NCBI RefSeq assembly: GCF_004349145.1
Contig: NZ_SMFO01000002.1
Coordinates: 1 to 64,000, forward strand
Direction: 5' to 3'
From: Flavobacterium hiemivividum
GTDB lineage: Bacteria; Bacteroidota; Bacteroidia; Flavobacteriales; Flavobacteriaceae
DNA length: 64,000 nucleotides
The notes below the pieces were generated by a model. That model saw only the letters and a program-made list of their open reading frames with translations, was not told the origin of the DNA and made no database searches. This document shows, piece by piece, positions 52,064 to 61,314 of this stretch. Within the stretch, counting starts at the first letter, position 1; each line of letters starts with the position of its first letter. The position numbers and the translations under genes are program-made.

Positions 52064-52768
52064 ATGAAAAAATTCTATTCAGGCCTTAGCACTTTAATTT
52101 GCTTCTCCTTTTTGTTTACACTGGATTCTTGTACTACAGATCCTTCTATTGTATCGAGTGATACTCCAGAAGGCGTAGTATCGAACAAGGAGATTCTTTA
52201 TTACAACTCTAAAAAAGCGGATACAATGCCCGCCAATACAGAGAATCCTTATGATTCAGATGGGCGAATGTATCATGAGTTATTTAAAAACAACTATGAA
52301 TCAGATGGTTTACAGAGCCTAAGCTCTTCCGTAATTAGTCGTGTTGAATCTGTAGCCTACGCCAAAACTATATTTAATATAATACAAAAAAAGGACAATA
52401 TTTCGGTGGCAGTAGCTGAGGGTATCAGTGTCAATTCTGATAGTACTGTCAGTTTTTCGGATATTATTGCGAATTCTAGTATGACAGCGTCTGCGAAATT
52501 AAGTCTTATTGATTTTATCCATTCTTTTCTATTTCTTTTTAAGCAGGAAGATCGCTATGCTGTACTTTATGATTTTGTGGTTCAGTACGAAAGGAGTATT
52601 CTTACTGATCCTATTATGACTGAAACTGATAAACAAATTATCCTGACTACTGCATCTTTTGCCCGACATTCGGCTTATGAGACTAGAACGGAATCGACAG
52701 CTATAATTGATCCCGACTGGCGTAAACTTGTAACGCATCTCATTGGTGATAGTGAAACTATTGAATAG
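52064..52768 (+). CDS. Predicted lipoprotein of unknown function
   Basis: 234 residues. The signal peptide ends in a lipobox with Cys23 (TLDSC). The Ser/Thr/Asp-rich mature start is followed by helical regions (SSSVISRVESVAYAKTIFNI). No known domain was recognised. Its divergent partner is the TPR-AraC regulator. A strong terminator follows. Plausibly a surface or periplasmic protein controlled by that regulator through the 12-mer sites. Confidence 0.75.
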   Translation: MKKFYSGLSTLICFSFLFTLDSCTTDPSIVSSDTPEGVVSNKEILYYNSKKADTMPANTENPYDSDGRMYHELFKNNYESDGLQSLSSSVISRVESVAYAKTIFNIIQKKDNISVAVAEGISVNSDSTVSFSDIIANSSMTASAKLSLIDFIHSFLFLFKQEDRYAVLYDFVVQYERSILTDPIMTETDKQIILTTASFARHSAYETRTESTAIIDPDWRKLVTHLIGDSETIE

Positions 52769-52878
52769 TATCCTCATGCTTTGCAATTACTGGTTGTAAC
52801 TAGGTACCATCGCGTATCAGTAAAGATTAGATAAAGGATTGATTGTCTTTTTTAGGTACTTTTTACAAACAAGGATAA

Positions 52879-52907
52879 AAGGCTGCTCGATTTGAGCAGC
52901 CTTTTTT
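52879..52907. terminator. Bidirectional terminator
   Basis: AAGGCTGCTC and GAGCAGCCTT arms around GATTT run into six T residues. It serves the rightward lipoprotein and, with the A run on the other side, possibly the leftward RteC gene. Confidence 0.8.
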
Positions 52908-53751
52908 AATTTTCATCTGCTTCGTCCATACGGATCATAAGTTTGTTTTTGAGCGTATTCAGAAATTTTGTTCTCTCGGATTTCCTGTTTCGGATTTCCA
53001 AAAAAACCCTGTTGAATTGGCCCAATTCGATTTCTAAAGAAGACTCGAAAAAGGTTATGACTTCTTTGAGCCCTGTGGCTCCATTATTAAAAACGCCTTC
53101 TGAATGCAGTGCATAAATTAATTCTATCAGATCTACTTTTGATCCTGTCCATTTTAGGCTTTTAGAGAGTGGGTAAGGCGATTGTGTTGTTATTACCTTT
53201 CTTTGTAGTTTTTCCATTTGCTCCAGCAGAAAATTTTTTATTTCATCGTTCGCTATTATGCGAGCCATCTTATAGTCGTGAGAGGTTGCGAAGCGATGGT
53301 CTATTTGAAAATAAACACTGTCCATCATTAATTTAAGGTCGTATTTTTCGCGTATATAATATTTGCTGTCAAGACAGTTGTTAGCCGTTCGGCAGTAGCG
53401 GTAAAATTCCCGGTTCTGTTTGAAGAAAACTTTTAATTTAAGAAGTTCTGAGTTGTAATATTTAGCTATTGTTTTATGGGAGCCCAATGGCTTGTTGGTT
53501 TCTATAGTATATATTTCGCTGTAGTAAATCAGTTTAGCCGCAAATTTTGGTTTGATGTCGCGAAAGAATTCTATTTCTTCTTTCTTGTTCAACGATTTGT
53601 ATTTTATGAAAAAGGATTTTAGTCTCTCTAAGGCATTAACGCTACTTTTAATGGACAATTCAGCCGATTGAATTGGATTTTCTGTTTGAAGATGGATTAC
53701 TTTTAATTGCTGTTCTAATTGGGACATCAACGATTCAGAAAATAATTTCAT
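52906..53751 (-). CDS. rteC: RteC family regulatory protein
   Basis: 281 residues. The segments ERLKSFFIKYKSLNKKEEIE, FFRDIKPKFAAKLIYYSEIY and LKWTGSKVDLIELIYALHSE are typical of RteC, the regulator of excision and transfer genes in Bacteroides conjugative transposons, in this case in a flavobacterial relative. It is helical with a C-terminal winged-helix-like domain. It has a strong promoter and twin upstream 12-mers. No integrase or transfer genes are adjacent, so it may be an orphan. Confidence 0.88.
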   Translation of the reverse strand: MKLFSESLMSQLEQQLKVIHLQTENPIQSAELSIKSSVNALERLKSFFIKYKSLNKKEEIEFFRDIKPKFAAKLIYYSEIYTIETNKPLGSHKTIAKYYNSELLKLKVFFKQNREFYRYCRTANNCLDSKYYIREKYDLKLMMDSVYFQIDHRFATSHDYKMARIIANDEIKNFLLEQMEKLQRKVITTQSPYPLSKSLKWTGSKVDLIELIYALHSEGVFNNGATGLKEVITFFESSLEIELGQFNRVFLEIRNRKSERTKFLNTLKNKLMIRMDEADEN

Positions 53752-53803
53752 TGCAGTTGTTTAAGATTTACAATTTGACTGATTCAGTAATTGAACCGGG
53801 AGG

Positions 53804-53835
53804 CAAATCTATTTGATGGTTGCTTGGGTTGCAAA
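53804..53835 (-). promoter_or_regulatory. Promoter of rteC
   Basis: On the minus strand TTTG (rev. 53832-53835) and TAGATTTG (rev. 53804-53811) are separated by 20 bp, an excellent match to the Bacteroidota -33/-7 promoter. The gene starts about 50 bp downstream. Confidence 0.75.
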
Positions 53836-53849
53836 TGGTGTGGTGTTCG

Positions 53850-53882
53850 ATTCCCGAATTGAATAGTGAAATTCCCGAATTG
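53850..53882. promoter_or_regulatory. Direct pair of ATTCCCGAATTG sites upstream of rteC
   Basis: Perfect 12-mers at 53850-53861 and 53871-53882, 21 bp apart (two helical turns), just upstream of the -33 element, an ideal place for an activator. They are identical to the sites at 51871 and 51895. The rest of 53883-54214 holds nothing recognisable. Confidence 0.65.
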
Positions 53883-54214
53883 CATACTTTATTTTTTGTG
53901 CTAATCATGTGTACAATTCAAGGTCATTGGATTACTTTTTTCAATAGATTTTGTTAGTAATCACAAGCGAGATGCTTGGCAGGGTGGGGATTTATTATAT
54001 CGAACTACAGGAAAGGATTGATTTTGTCGAATTTTATTTCGCGCGCTAGTGAGGGCTTTTTTAATTTGTCTTGTGCGCATTAAAAAATCGAAGTACTAAA
54101 GATAATAATTCAAGTATAACTAAGCTCGAAATGAACTCTTTAAACAATATGTAGCATAGTAAAATACCTTTTAGCAGCAGTAATAAAGAGTAAATATAAG
54201 GAGGAAACTAACTA

Positions 54215-54616
54215 TTAACTATAATAAGGCAATACATGGTTAAGAAACCACTGTGGTGGATTATCTGTTTTTAGCTCCATAGCACCATTATATAATTCGG
54301 CTACTAAGTCCTGGCTTTTTCCAGAATTATCAAATAAGTATGCTCTATAACATAAAGGTAAAACTAAATGTAAAAAATCAAGAGTTCGATAATATCTATC
54401 CTCAATTTTGTCGACGGCTACAAAATGTCCCCCTTTTTTTACTCTGTTTGAAACTCTAGAAATATTTACTTCAGGACTGTCTATGCAAACAAAATACAGA
54501 TAAACACTATAACCAAGGGCGACTACAGATTTTATCTCCTTAATCTTAGATTCATGACTCATTACTGTTTCGAAACTGAAAGATTTATTTTGCTTTATTA
54601 GCAAATCTCTTATAAA
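54215..54616 (-). pseudogene. Zeta-type toxin, C-terminal half only
   Basis: About 130 codons: LIKQNKSFSFETVMSHESK, then SVYLYFVCIDSPEVNISRVS and GGHFV...RYYRTL...DNSG match the C-terminal half of zeta toxin/UNAG-kinase proteins. The P-loop (GxxGxGKT) and first 50-60 residues are absent. The frame continues upstream without a start up to the TGA of the 54617 ORF, in the same frame, indicating an internal deletion that joined two genes. Catalysis is impossible without the P-loop, so this is a relic. Confidence 0.75.
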
Positions 54617-54838
54617 TCATGCGGTAAAAGAACCCTCATAACTATGAGTTGATTTAGAGCGGTCAACAATAAAATTCTCTTTAATAAAAACATCTATTGC
54701 GCGCCCATCATGAGCTGCTTTTTGAATAAGAGATTGTGAAGATGGTAACAATTTAAAAGCATCTAAATCAGCTTGGGTTGCCGAAAGGTCTATCTCTTTT
54801 AAGTCAATTAAGCCTGGTTCTGAAAGTTTTTGTTCCAT
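54617..54838 (-). CDS. Small protein upstream of the zeta relic (antitoxin-like?)
   Basis: 73 residues. MEQKLSEPGLIDLKEIDLSA, then QKAAHDGRAIDVFIKENFIV. Not recognised. Size and position, immediately before a zeta-type toxin in the same direction, suggest the remains of its antitoxin. The end (SYEGSFTA) may be altered by the same deletion. It may not be functional. Confidence 0.45.
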   Translation of the reverse strand: MEQKLSEPGLIDLKEIDLSATQADLDAFKLLPSSQSLIQKAAHDGRAIDVFIKENFIVDRSKSTHSYEGSFTA

Positions 54839-54848
54839 TTCATCAGCA

Positions 54849-56428
54849 TTAATAAAAAAGCCCGTATTTTATGATTACACAATGTCTTCTGCTTACAGCA
54901 TTACCGCCAGATACTTCGATGTTGTTTTGAATGTATCCAGTTCTACCAAATTTTATTATTGGTTCTGATATGGATGTTGGAGTATCATTTTCATTATTCG
55001 TTTCCAATATTGTTATTGTATTCTCTTTCAAAGTATTGAATTGAAAGCCCATAAACAATAGTTTTGATTTAAGTGTTGGCGATTTTTTATAATTATGGCT
55101 TAAATCCTCTTCTTTAATTACTGAAAGATTATACCCAATAAATGGATTGATTTCTTGTTCCAATTTTGATTTTGGTGGAATCGATTTGCCATTACTATTT
55201 AATACAAAAGCAATAAAATAATTGTTTGCAAAACAAGGCAAAGAAGGATTGGCTTCCATAATCATTTTGGATAATTCCATTGCTGTTTCGTATCTGTCTG
55301 TTTCGTAATAGCAACGAATTAATAGATTGTAAGCTTCGTAATCTGCTGGATTTCTGTGAAGATGGTCTGATAAAAGTCCGATTGCTATTGGGTATTTTTG
55401 AGCTTCTAAATTTATCCAACCCAAATCTTTTTGAACATCTAATCTCGGATTTAGTTTTAAAGCTCTTTCATAGAAACTTTTTGCAATTTCAATCTTCTGA
55501 ATTCTTAGATTGTATTTTCCTAATGCCTGCAATACCGCCACATTGTTATTATATCTTTTATTTGCTAATTCTAAAAATTTTAAAGTATTTCTCCATTTAT
55601 TAGTTTTTAAAGATTTATTTGCTAATGCTATTAATTCCGCAGCTTTTAGATTGTCTTTGTTGAATATTATTGGAACTGATTTGGCTTTTAATGCTTCTTC
55701 CAATTTAATCATAAACTGGAAACGGAGTTCCGGAACTTTATTGATTGCTTTTAAAATTATTTCCTGTTGCCAATTAGGAAATTCCTGAATTGCGAAATCA
55801 GCAGATTGGTGTTTTTCAATTATTTCCTCTCTAGATAAACTGGAGAAAGGATTTTGATTTGTAAGTAACTCCATCATAGTAACTCCAAAAGCATAAATAT
55901 CAATTCGAGGATCCTTTGTGCAGTCGATGTCCCATTGAAAAGCTTCCGGGCTCATATATGCTCTACTACCTATGTCTTTATTCGCTACCCCAAAGTCAGC
56001 AATTTTAATTGTACCGTTTTGGGAGAAAACAATATTATCGGGTTTGATGTCGTGATGCACTATTCCTCTTTTATGAATTACTCGTAGGCAGGTAGCCAAT
56101 GTTTGAATCCATTCTATTGCTTCGGCGGGAGTTACTTTATTATTTGAAATTTTATCTCTTAAAGTGCCGCCTGAACAATATTCCATTACAAGAAATAATT
56201 TAACTTCTTCCCAAAAATGGTGATAATAGGTGACAATATTTCGATTCTCAAATTTGGATACCATTTCTATTTCGTGAATGATATCTTCTTGTTCTGCTTT
56301 GTCTGTGTGTTTTAATTGCTTGATGGCCACATACCGATTGAATACTTTTTCTTTTGCCAAAAAACTTTGCCAAAACCACCAGTGCCAAGGTCTTTTATGA
56401 AAGAGTATTTGTTGTCGTAGAGTTGCAT
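54849..56428 (-). pseudogene. Decayed second copy of the kinase-TPR-FHA gene
   Basis: Reading from ATG 56428 gives MQLYDNKYSFIKDLGTGGFG, then a one-base loss in a T-run (six T where the paralog has seven) shifts the frame. The ORF resumes at 56360 (MAKEKVFNRYVAIKQLK). VAIK, HHDIKPDN, DFG and TPRs are conserved, but FHA stops early after RRHCVIIKYGLFY. The copy at 14070-15788 is intact and very similar throughout. Both ends are thus damaged. An alternative is an ATG-restart protein without glycine loop, which should be inactive. Confidence 0.8.
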
Positions 56429-56801
56429 TAGGATTTTTTGATAGGTATTTCTAAATATTGCTGATAATTTCTCTTTTGTCTATCAGTACAAACTCAGTAA
56501 GTGGCAGGTAATGATCGCGGTGACGGGATGTGCTGTCGTTTGCTTTATCATTCCAAACCTATTTATTCCAAACTTTCGTTATGCATGATACTTATTCGTT
56601 TACTATTACTTTCAGGTTAATGTCTCCGACTTCCTTTAAATAATTTTCGGTACCCCCAAGTAATGTTAAGTATTAGTTATGGATAAGCTAGGTTGAACTA
56701 TAAAAACTCCAAAATTCATTGGTTTGCTATTCTTAGCTATTGTCAATAATCTTTCTATTTCAGGTTTAGTTTCTTTTTCTAAACTAGTTCTAGGCATTGT
56801 T
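56429..56801. other. Intergenic region without recognised gene
   Basis: Between the kinase relic and the convergent-end gene at 56802. AT-rich; only short, non-coding-looking ORFs and no repeat or terminator I could support. Confidence 0.5.
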
Positions 56802-58649
56802 TCATTCGCTTTTTACGCCCAAATCAACCCCGATTTTCATAAGTTCTGTTATAAAGACCTGATTATAGTTAAAATCTTCTATCTCTTTTTCACTATAGGT
56901 ATTTACAAATTTATTTTTTGGAATTAGAAAAACAGTATAAGAAGTCGGTCTTAAATCATTATTCAAAAAATTAGCTACTCCTTTGAAATAATTTGCTGTT
57001 TCCGACGAATGTTTCCCTATAAAAATCATTATTTGAAAATAAAATGGACTATCGTTTTGTGTAGTAAAATTTAGAGAAAGAAGCCCACCTGAGAAGGATA
57101 GTGCATTACCGGAATAAATAAATTGATCCTGTTTCATTATTGCTTTACCCTCTAAATTTATGTTTATTTCATTTACAATGTTTTTCTCACTTTCTTTTTC
57201 TTGATAAATCAAATAGTAGTCTCCATAAATTCTATTTAAAGCATTGCTTTGCTCCTTTTTTAAATTCTCATTGTTCAAAAATGAAGTTTCTTTTTTGTTG
57301 TCTTTTTTTTCAATTTTTACTTCTGAAAGAGCAATTAGCTTTTTAAATAAATCAGAATATAAAAAGCTTGAATTATTGTTTTCAAACTGTAAAAATTCAT
57401 CTTGAAGATTTATTTTTTTATCAATAGATTTGATATTCATTATACAAAATTTTCCTGCATTAATACTACCTAATTCAAAGGCTCCCATAAAATATCCAGT
57501 TAGGAATAATTTTTCTTCAGGATTTCCATTAAGTGCAATAGATAGTTTTAATTTACGGTCAAGACTTTCTAATTTACTAATAAATATTAAATCGTTATTG
57601 TCTATTTGTAATAACCCCGAAAAATATAAATTGTTATTGATGATAAGTTTTATTTTTCCTGATTTGAATATGGTTATTTTTATAAAATTTATTTGTTCAT
57701 TTGAAGCAGAAGAAAATCCATAATAATACCCTTGGATTCTTTCAACATTGTTCATGTATTGACTATAGCTCGAAAGTTCTAGGATATTTTGAGGAAGTAG
57801 ATTCTGAATAATTAATCTTTTATTATATAAATAATTTTCTAAAACAGGACTAATCTCCCCTTTTGATTGTGCAATTTCATCTTGTTCAGTTGTGCTTGAT
57901 ACTCTTTGAAAAACGATTTCACCGCTCACAGGCTGAACATTAAAGTCATACCCAGCATAAATGCCTTTCAAAAAAGGTTTGTGCATTACTTTTTCATTAC
58001 CGTAATATATTGACATATAAGCATCTCGATCTGTATTTGAATTTTCCTTTCTAAAAAGTACAGTTATAACACTTCTTAAATCTAAAATTGTACCGTGATA
58101 CACAAAAGTAGATAGTTTGCTGTCTTCCCAATAATACAAAACCCATTCTACTTCCTTTAAACCAATTGATACAGTTAGCTTTGTTTTGATTATACTTTTA
58201 TTTTCCCCAATATAATAGCCAACATAAAACTCTTTATCATTAGATATTATTTTTTTTTCAAAAATTCCATATTGATTGCTTCTGTCTTTATCATTTATGA
58301 ATTCACTTCTGTCTAAAAAATCGTAAACATCTTTATATCCTAATGCGTGAAAATATGCAAAAGAGAATTCTCGAGATAATTTTATAAGTTTCGAGCCGTT
58401 TTTATAAAACCTCCACTTGTTGTATAAATACTTACCGTTTAAATATAGATTGTTCTCTGAGTCAATCATTTTTTTTATGCTGGGAAGTTTCTCGTCAAAG
58501 TTATTAAATCCATACAGCTGATAATCAATAATTAAATTAGAATCTATTTCATATTTTACACGAAATTTACTAATTAATTCTTGATGTAATTTGCTGAAAA
58601 CGTCTCCGTCAAGTATAAGAGTTCCTTTAGTTCTATTTTTGTCAAACAT
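56802..58649 (-). CDS. Unrecognised 615-residue beta-rich repeat protein
   Basis: No family recognised. After a helical N-terminus (about 1-120, with REFSFAYFHALGYKDVYDFL) three strand-rich segments of about 110-130 residues follow each other (about 130-265, 300-405, 480-600). Each begins like YVGYYIGE / IQGYYYGF / IYGDYYLI and continues with alternating hydrophobic strands ending K-G-x-Y/A or G-Y-F-M-G-A. They may be repeated beta-barrel or lipocalin-like units. Cytosolic, without signal peptide. It is leftward, divergent from the TonB receptor gene. Confidence 0.7.
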   Translation of the reverse strand: MFDKNRTKGTLILDGDVFSKLHQELISKFRVKYEIDSNLIIDYQLYGFNNFDEKLPSIKKMIDSENNLYLNGKYLYNKWRFYKNGSKLIKLSREFSFAYFHALGYKDVYDFLDRSEFINDKDRSNQYGIFEKKIISNDKEFYVGYYIGENKSIIKTKLTVSIGLKEVEWVLYYWEDSKLSTFVYHGTILDLRSVITVLFRKENSNTDRDAYMSIYYGNEKVMHKPFLKGIYAGYDFNVQPVSGEIVFQRVSSTTEQDEIAQSKGEISPVLENYLYNKRLIIQNLLPQNILELSSYSQYMNNVERIQGYYYGFSSASNEQINFIKITIFKSGKIKLIINNNLYFSGLLQIDNNDLIFISKLESLDRKLKLSIALNGNPEEKLFLTGYFMGAFELGSINAGKFCIMNIKSIDKKINLQDEFLQFENNNSSFLYSDLFKKLIALSEVKIEKKDNKKETSFLNNENLKKEQSNALNRIYGDYYLIYQEKESEKNIVNEININLEGKAIMKQDQFIYSGNALSFSGGLLSLNFTTQNDSPFYFQIMIFIGKHSSETANYFKGVANFLNNDLRPTSYTVFLIPKNKFVNTYSEKEIEDFNYNQVFITELMKIGVDLGVKSE

Positions 58650-58668
58650 AAATTCCTATTTAATTCCT

Positions 58669-58717
58669 CAAATGTACAGGAATATTTTAAAAATAATTAA
58701 AAAACAGGAATATTTTA
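58669..58717 (-). promoter_or_regulatory. Promoter and repeated ACAGGAATATTTTA boxes
   Basis: TACATTTG on the minus strand (58669-58676) is a -7 box for the gene at 58649. ACAGGAATATTTTA occurs twice, at 58676-58689 and 58704-58717, 28 bp apart, and AATTCCT (its reverse core) occurs at 58651 and 58662. These may be operators in the divergent region shared with the TonB receptor gene. Confidence 0.5.
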
Positions 58718-58790
58718 TGGAAAGAAAATAAATACTCAATTTTGTATAAACCAATTAACAACCATTAATATGAAATTAATAACCATTAAC

Positions 58791-61172
58791 ATGAAACAAA
58801 ATTTATTATTATTAGTTCTTTTTGTTCCATTTTTATTATTCTCTCAAGATGTAAAACTAAACGGGACCGTTAAATCCGCTTCTGAAGTTTTGCCAGGAGT
58901 TAATGTTTTAGAAAAGGACACAAATAACGGGACATCTACAGATGCAGATGGAAACTTTAGTATTAAAGCAAAAGAAGGTGGTACGCTGGTATTTTCATCT
59001 TTAGGTTATAAAACCAAAGAAATTAAAATTAATAACAATAAAGTAATAAACGTTACTCTTGACGAAGATGCTTCACTACTTAAAGAAGTTACTGTAAGAG
59101 GGTTTAGTGATGTGAGAGGAAAGGCTAGAAAACGACTTGAATCAATTCAAAGCATGCCTGAAAGTGTTACTGCAGTAACATCTCAACAAATTGACATTAC
59201 TGGCATTGATGATATAGGAGGTTTCTTGACACAAATTCCAGGAATATCATATAGCGAATCTCAAGATCCTGGAACAGTTATGATTAGTGTGAGAGGTATT
59301 CCACAAATTAGATATGGGGCTTCTCCAATAGCTACAGTTGTTGATGGAGTTTATTTAGCATCTGCTGATTTAAATAATCAATCTTTATTTGATATTGATC
59401 AAATTGAGGTAATTAAAGGGGCTCAGGGTTTATTTTATGGTAAAAATGCTATAGGTGGAGCAGTTGTGATCACCACAAAACAACCAAAAAATGGTTTTGA
59501 AGGTAAAGTGAAGGGGGGGTATGGAAATGGAAACACAGTTGATTTAGAGTCTAATATATCTGGATCTATAGTTGATAATAAGTCCTTTTATCGATTTGGA
59601 GTTAGTTATTCAAATTCTGATGGATTTATTGAAAACACTACGCTTAAAAAGAATGTAGATTTTAGAAAAGATTTATCAATGCGTGGATTATTGAAATTTA
59701 GACTAGGAAGTTCTAGTACTTTATCTTTGACAGGGCAGCATAATAGTTCTAGAAGCGGGTCGGTGACATACGTTAATAGTAATGATAATCCAGATTTTGA
59801 AGATTTTAACCCGAATAGTTTTAAGGGCAATCCAACTGCAGATTTTTTAGGAGTTGGTACATTAAAATCTACAATTGTAGCAGCTTCTTTTGAAACAGCT
59901 TTTGATGGATTTAAATTAGAATCTCACACATCCTATTCTGATGTTGACTTATTCTATAATGGTGATTACTTAGCATTTGCACCAATAGATGTTTACGGAC
60001 CAACTCCAGCAGCTTTTCAAACGATGAATAGAACATCAAGAACACTTAATGAAGAACTACGTTTATTGTCTTCGAATTCTTTGTCTAAATTGCAATGGAA
60101 TTTAGGTCTTTTCTACCAAAATGTTGATTCCAATTGGGACACAAATGCATTTTATAATGAGGATCCAACAGATTTTAATTATACAAATACCGCAATAGAT
60201 AGGTTGTCAGCAGACAATAATACTTTAAAATCTCTAGGCTTATTCGGTTTTTTAGAATATAATTTAACAGACAAATTTAATATTTCTGCTGGTTTGAGAA
60301 ATGAATGGGAAACATTGGAAAATATGGAGAATGTGAGTGGTGTAAAAAGTAATAGATCGTACAATGCATTTCAACCAAAATTATCGGCTTCCTATAAGTT
60401 TTTAAAAGACAAAATGCTTTACGCAAGTTATAGTCGAGGTTTTAGAAGTGGTGGTTACAATTCTTTAGTAGTACCTGCTAGTGGAATTAAGAAGGAAATT
60501 GATCCTGAATTTACAAATAGTTTTGAAGTGGGAGCAAAAACGAGTTTTTGGAAAAATAGGTTTATATTTAACCTAGCTTATTTTAATACTGTTTTTGAAA
60601 ACCAACAAGTTTATCGTTTTGGTTCTGATGGGGTAAGAAGCTTTTTAGGAACAGTAAATTTTGAAGAATCTAAAGCTTCCGGTTTTGAAGTAGATGCTAA
60701 ATTAAGAATTTCAAACCATTTTGATTTATTAAGTGGTGCATCATTTATAAAAACTGAAATTACAAAAGCATTTGAGGCATCAGCAATAGGAAATAAAATT
60801 CCATTTGCACCACAAAGTAGTTTTTATGTAGGTTTATTTGCTCATTTCAAAGCGGGAGAAAATTCTAAAATATCAGCAAATATAAATGTTGAGAATAAAG
60901 GTAAAAAATATTGGTTTGCTGACGATTTATATGGGACAGACCAAAAGGACGTTTTCCAAAAACCTTATACTTTAATCAACACAAAGTTGATATATGATAT
61001 TAAAGATTTTACAATTGGTTTATGGGGAAAAAATATTTTCAACACACAATATAATCAAGAATGGTGGCCTTTTGGTGTATTCGATGGAGATCCTAAAGGA
61101 GGTCCTATTGGAGATATTCGTACACCAAGCCAACCAGCAACATACGGGATAGAATTATCTTATAAATTCTAA
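58791..61172 (+). CDS. TonB-dependent outer-membrane receptor (carboxypeptidase-like N-terminus)
   Basis: 793 residues from ATG 58791, which gives a clean signal peptide (MKQNLLLLVLFVPFLLFS-Q); the in-frame ATG at 58770 sits in a near-tandem ATTAA-ATGAAA duplication. Carboxypeptidase-like domain (about 20-95: VNVLEKDTNNGTSTDADGNF), plug (about 115-235: VRGIPQIRYG, IEVIKGAQGLFYGKNAIGGA), then a 22-strand barrel ending in a C-terminal aromatic (YGIELSYKF). No SusD-like gene follows. It is a probable importer for the substrate of the HyuA/HyuB pair downstream. Confidence 0.92.
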   Translation: MKQNLLLLVLFVPFLLFSQDVKLNGTVKSASEVLPGVNVLEKDTNNGTSTDADGNFSIKAKEGGTLVFSSLGYKTKEIKINNNKVINVTLDEDASLLKEVTVRGFSDVRGKARKRLESIQSMPESVTAVTSQQIDITGIDDIGGFLTQIPGISYSESQDPGTVMISVRGIPQIRYGASPIATVVDGVYLASADLNNQSLFDIDQIEVIKGAQGLFYGKNAIGGAVVITTKQPKNGFEGKVKGGYGNGNTVDLESNISGSIVDNKSFYRFGVSYSNSDGFIENTTLKKNVDFRKDLSMRGLLKFRLGSSSTLSLTGQHNSSRSGSVTYVNSNDNPDFEDFNPNSFKGNPTADFLGVGTLKSTIVAASFETAFDGFKLESHTSYSDVDLFYNGDYLAFAPIDVYGPTPAAFQTMNRTSRTLNEELRLLSSNSLSKLQWNLGLFYQNVDSNWDTNAFYNEDPTDFNYTNTAIDRLSADNNTLKSLGLFGFLEYNLTDKFNISAGLRNEWETLENMENVSGVKSNRSYNAFQPKLSASYKFLKDKMLYASYSRGFRSGGYNSLVVPASGIKKEIDPEFTNSFEVGAKTSFWKNRFIFNLAYFNTVFENQQVYRFGSDGVRSFLGTVNFEESKASGFEVDAKLRISNHFDLLSGASFIKTEITKAFEASAIGNKIPFAPQSSFYVGLFAHFKAGENSKISANINVENKGKKYWFADDLYGTDQKDVFQKPYTLINTKLIYDIKDFTIGLWGKNIFNTQYNQEWWPFGVFDGDPKGGPIGDIRTPSQPATYGIELSYKF

Positions 61173-61232
61173 AACCAAACCTTATTAAATATTGACAGTT
61201 TTTTGATATTTATATTTTGAGTAAGTTAATCT

Positions 61233-61270
61233 AGGCTTTAGAAAACTTTTAAGCTACTAAAGCCTTTATT
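61233..61270 (+). terminator. Hairpin between the TonB receptor gene and hyuA
   Basis: AGGCTTTA (61233-61240) pairs with TAAAGCCT (61259-61266) and is followed by TTATTT. The stem is only 8 bp and the loop about 18 bases, so termination may be partial, allowing read-through to hyuA. Confidence 0.5.
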
Positions 61271-61314
61271 TAAAAAATCCAAACAAGTAAGAAAGTAAAA
61301 TAAAAAATAAAAAA

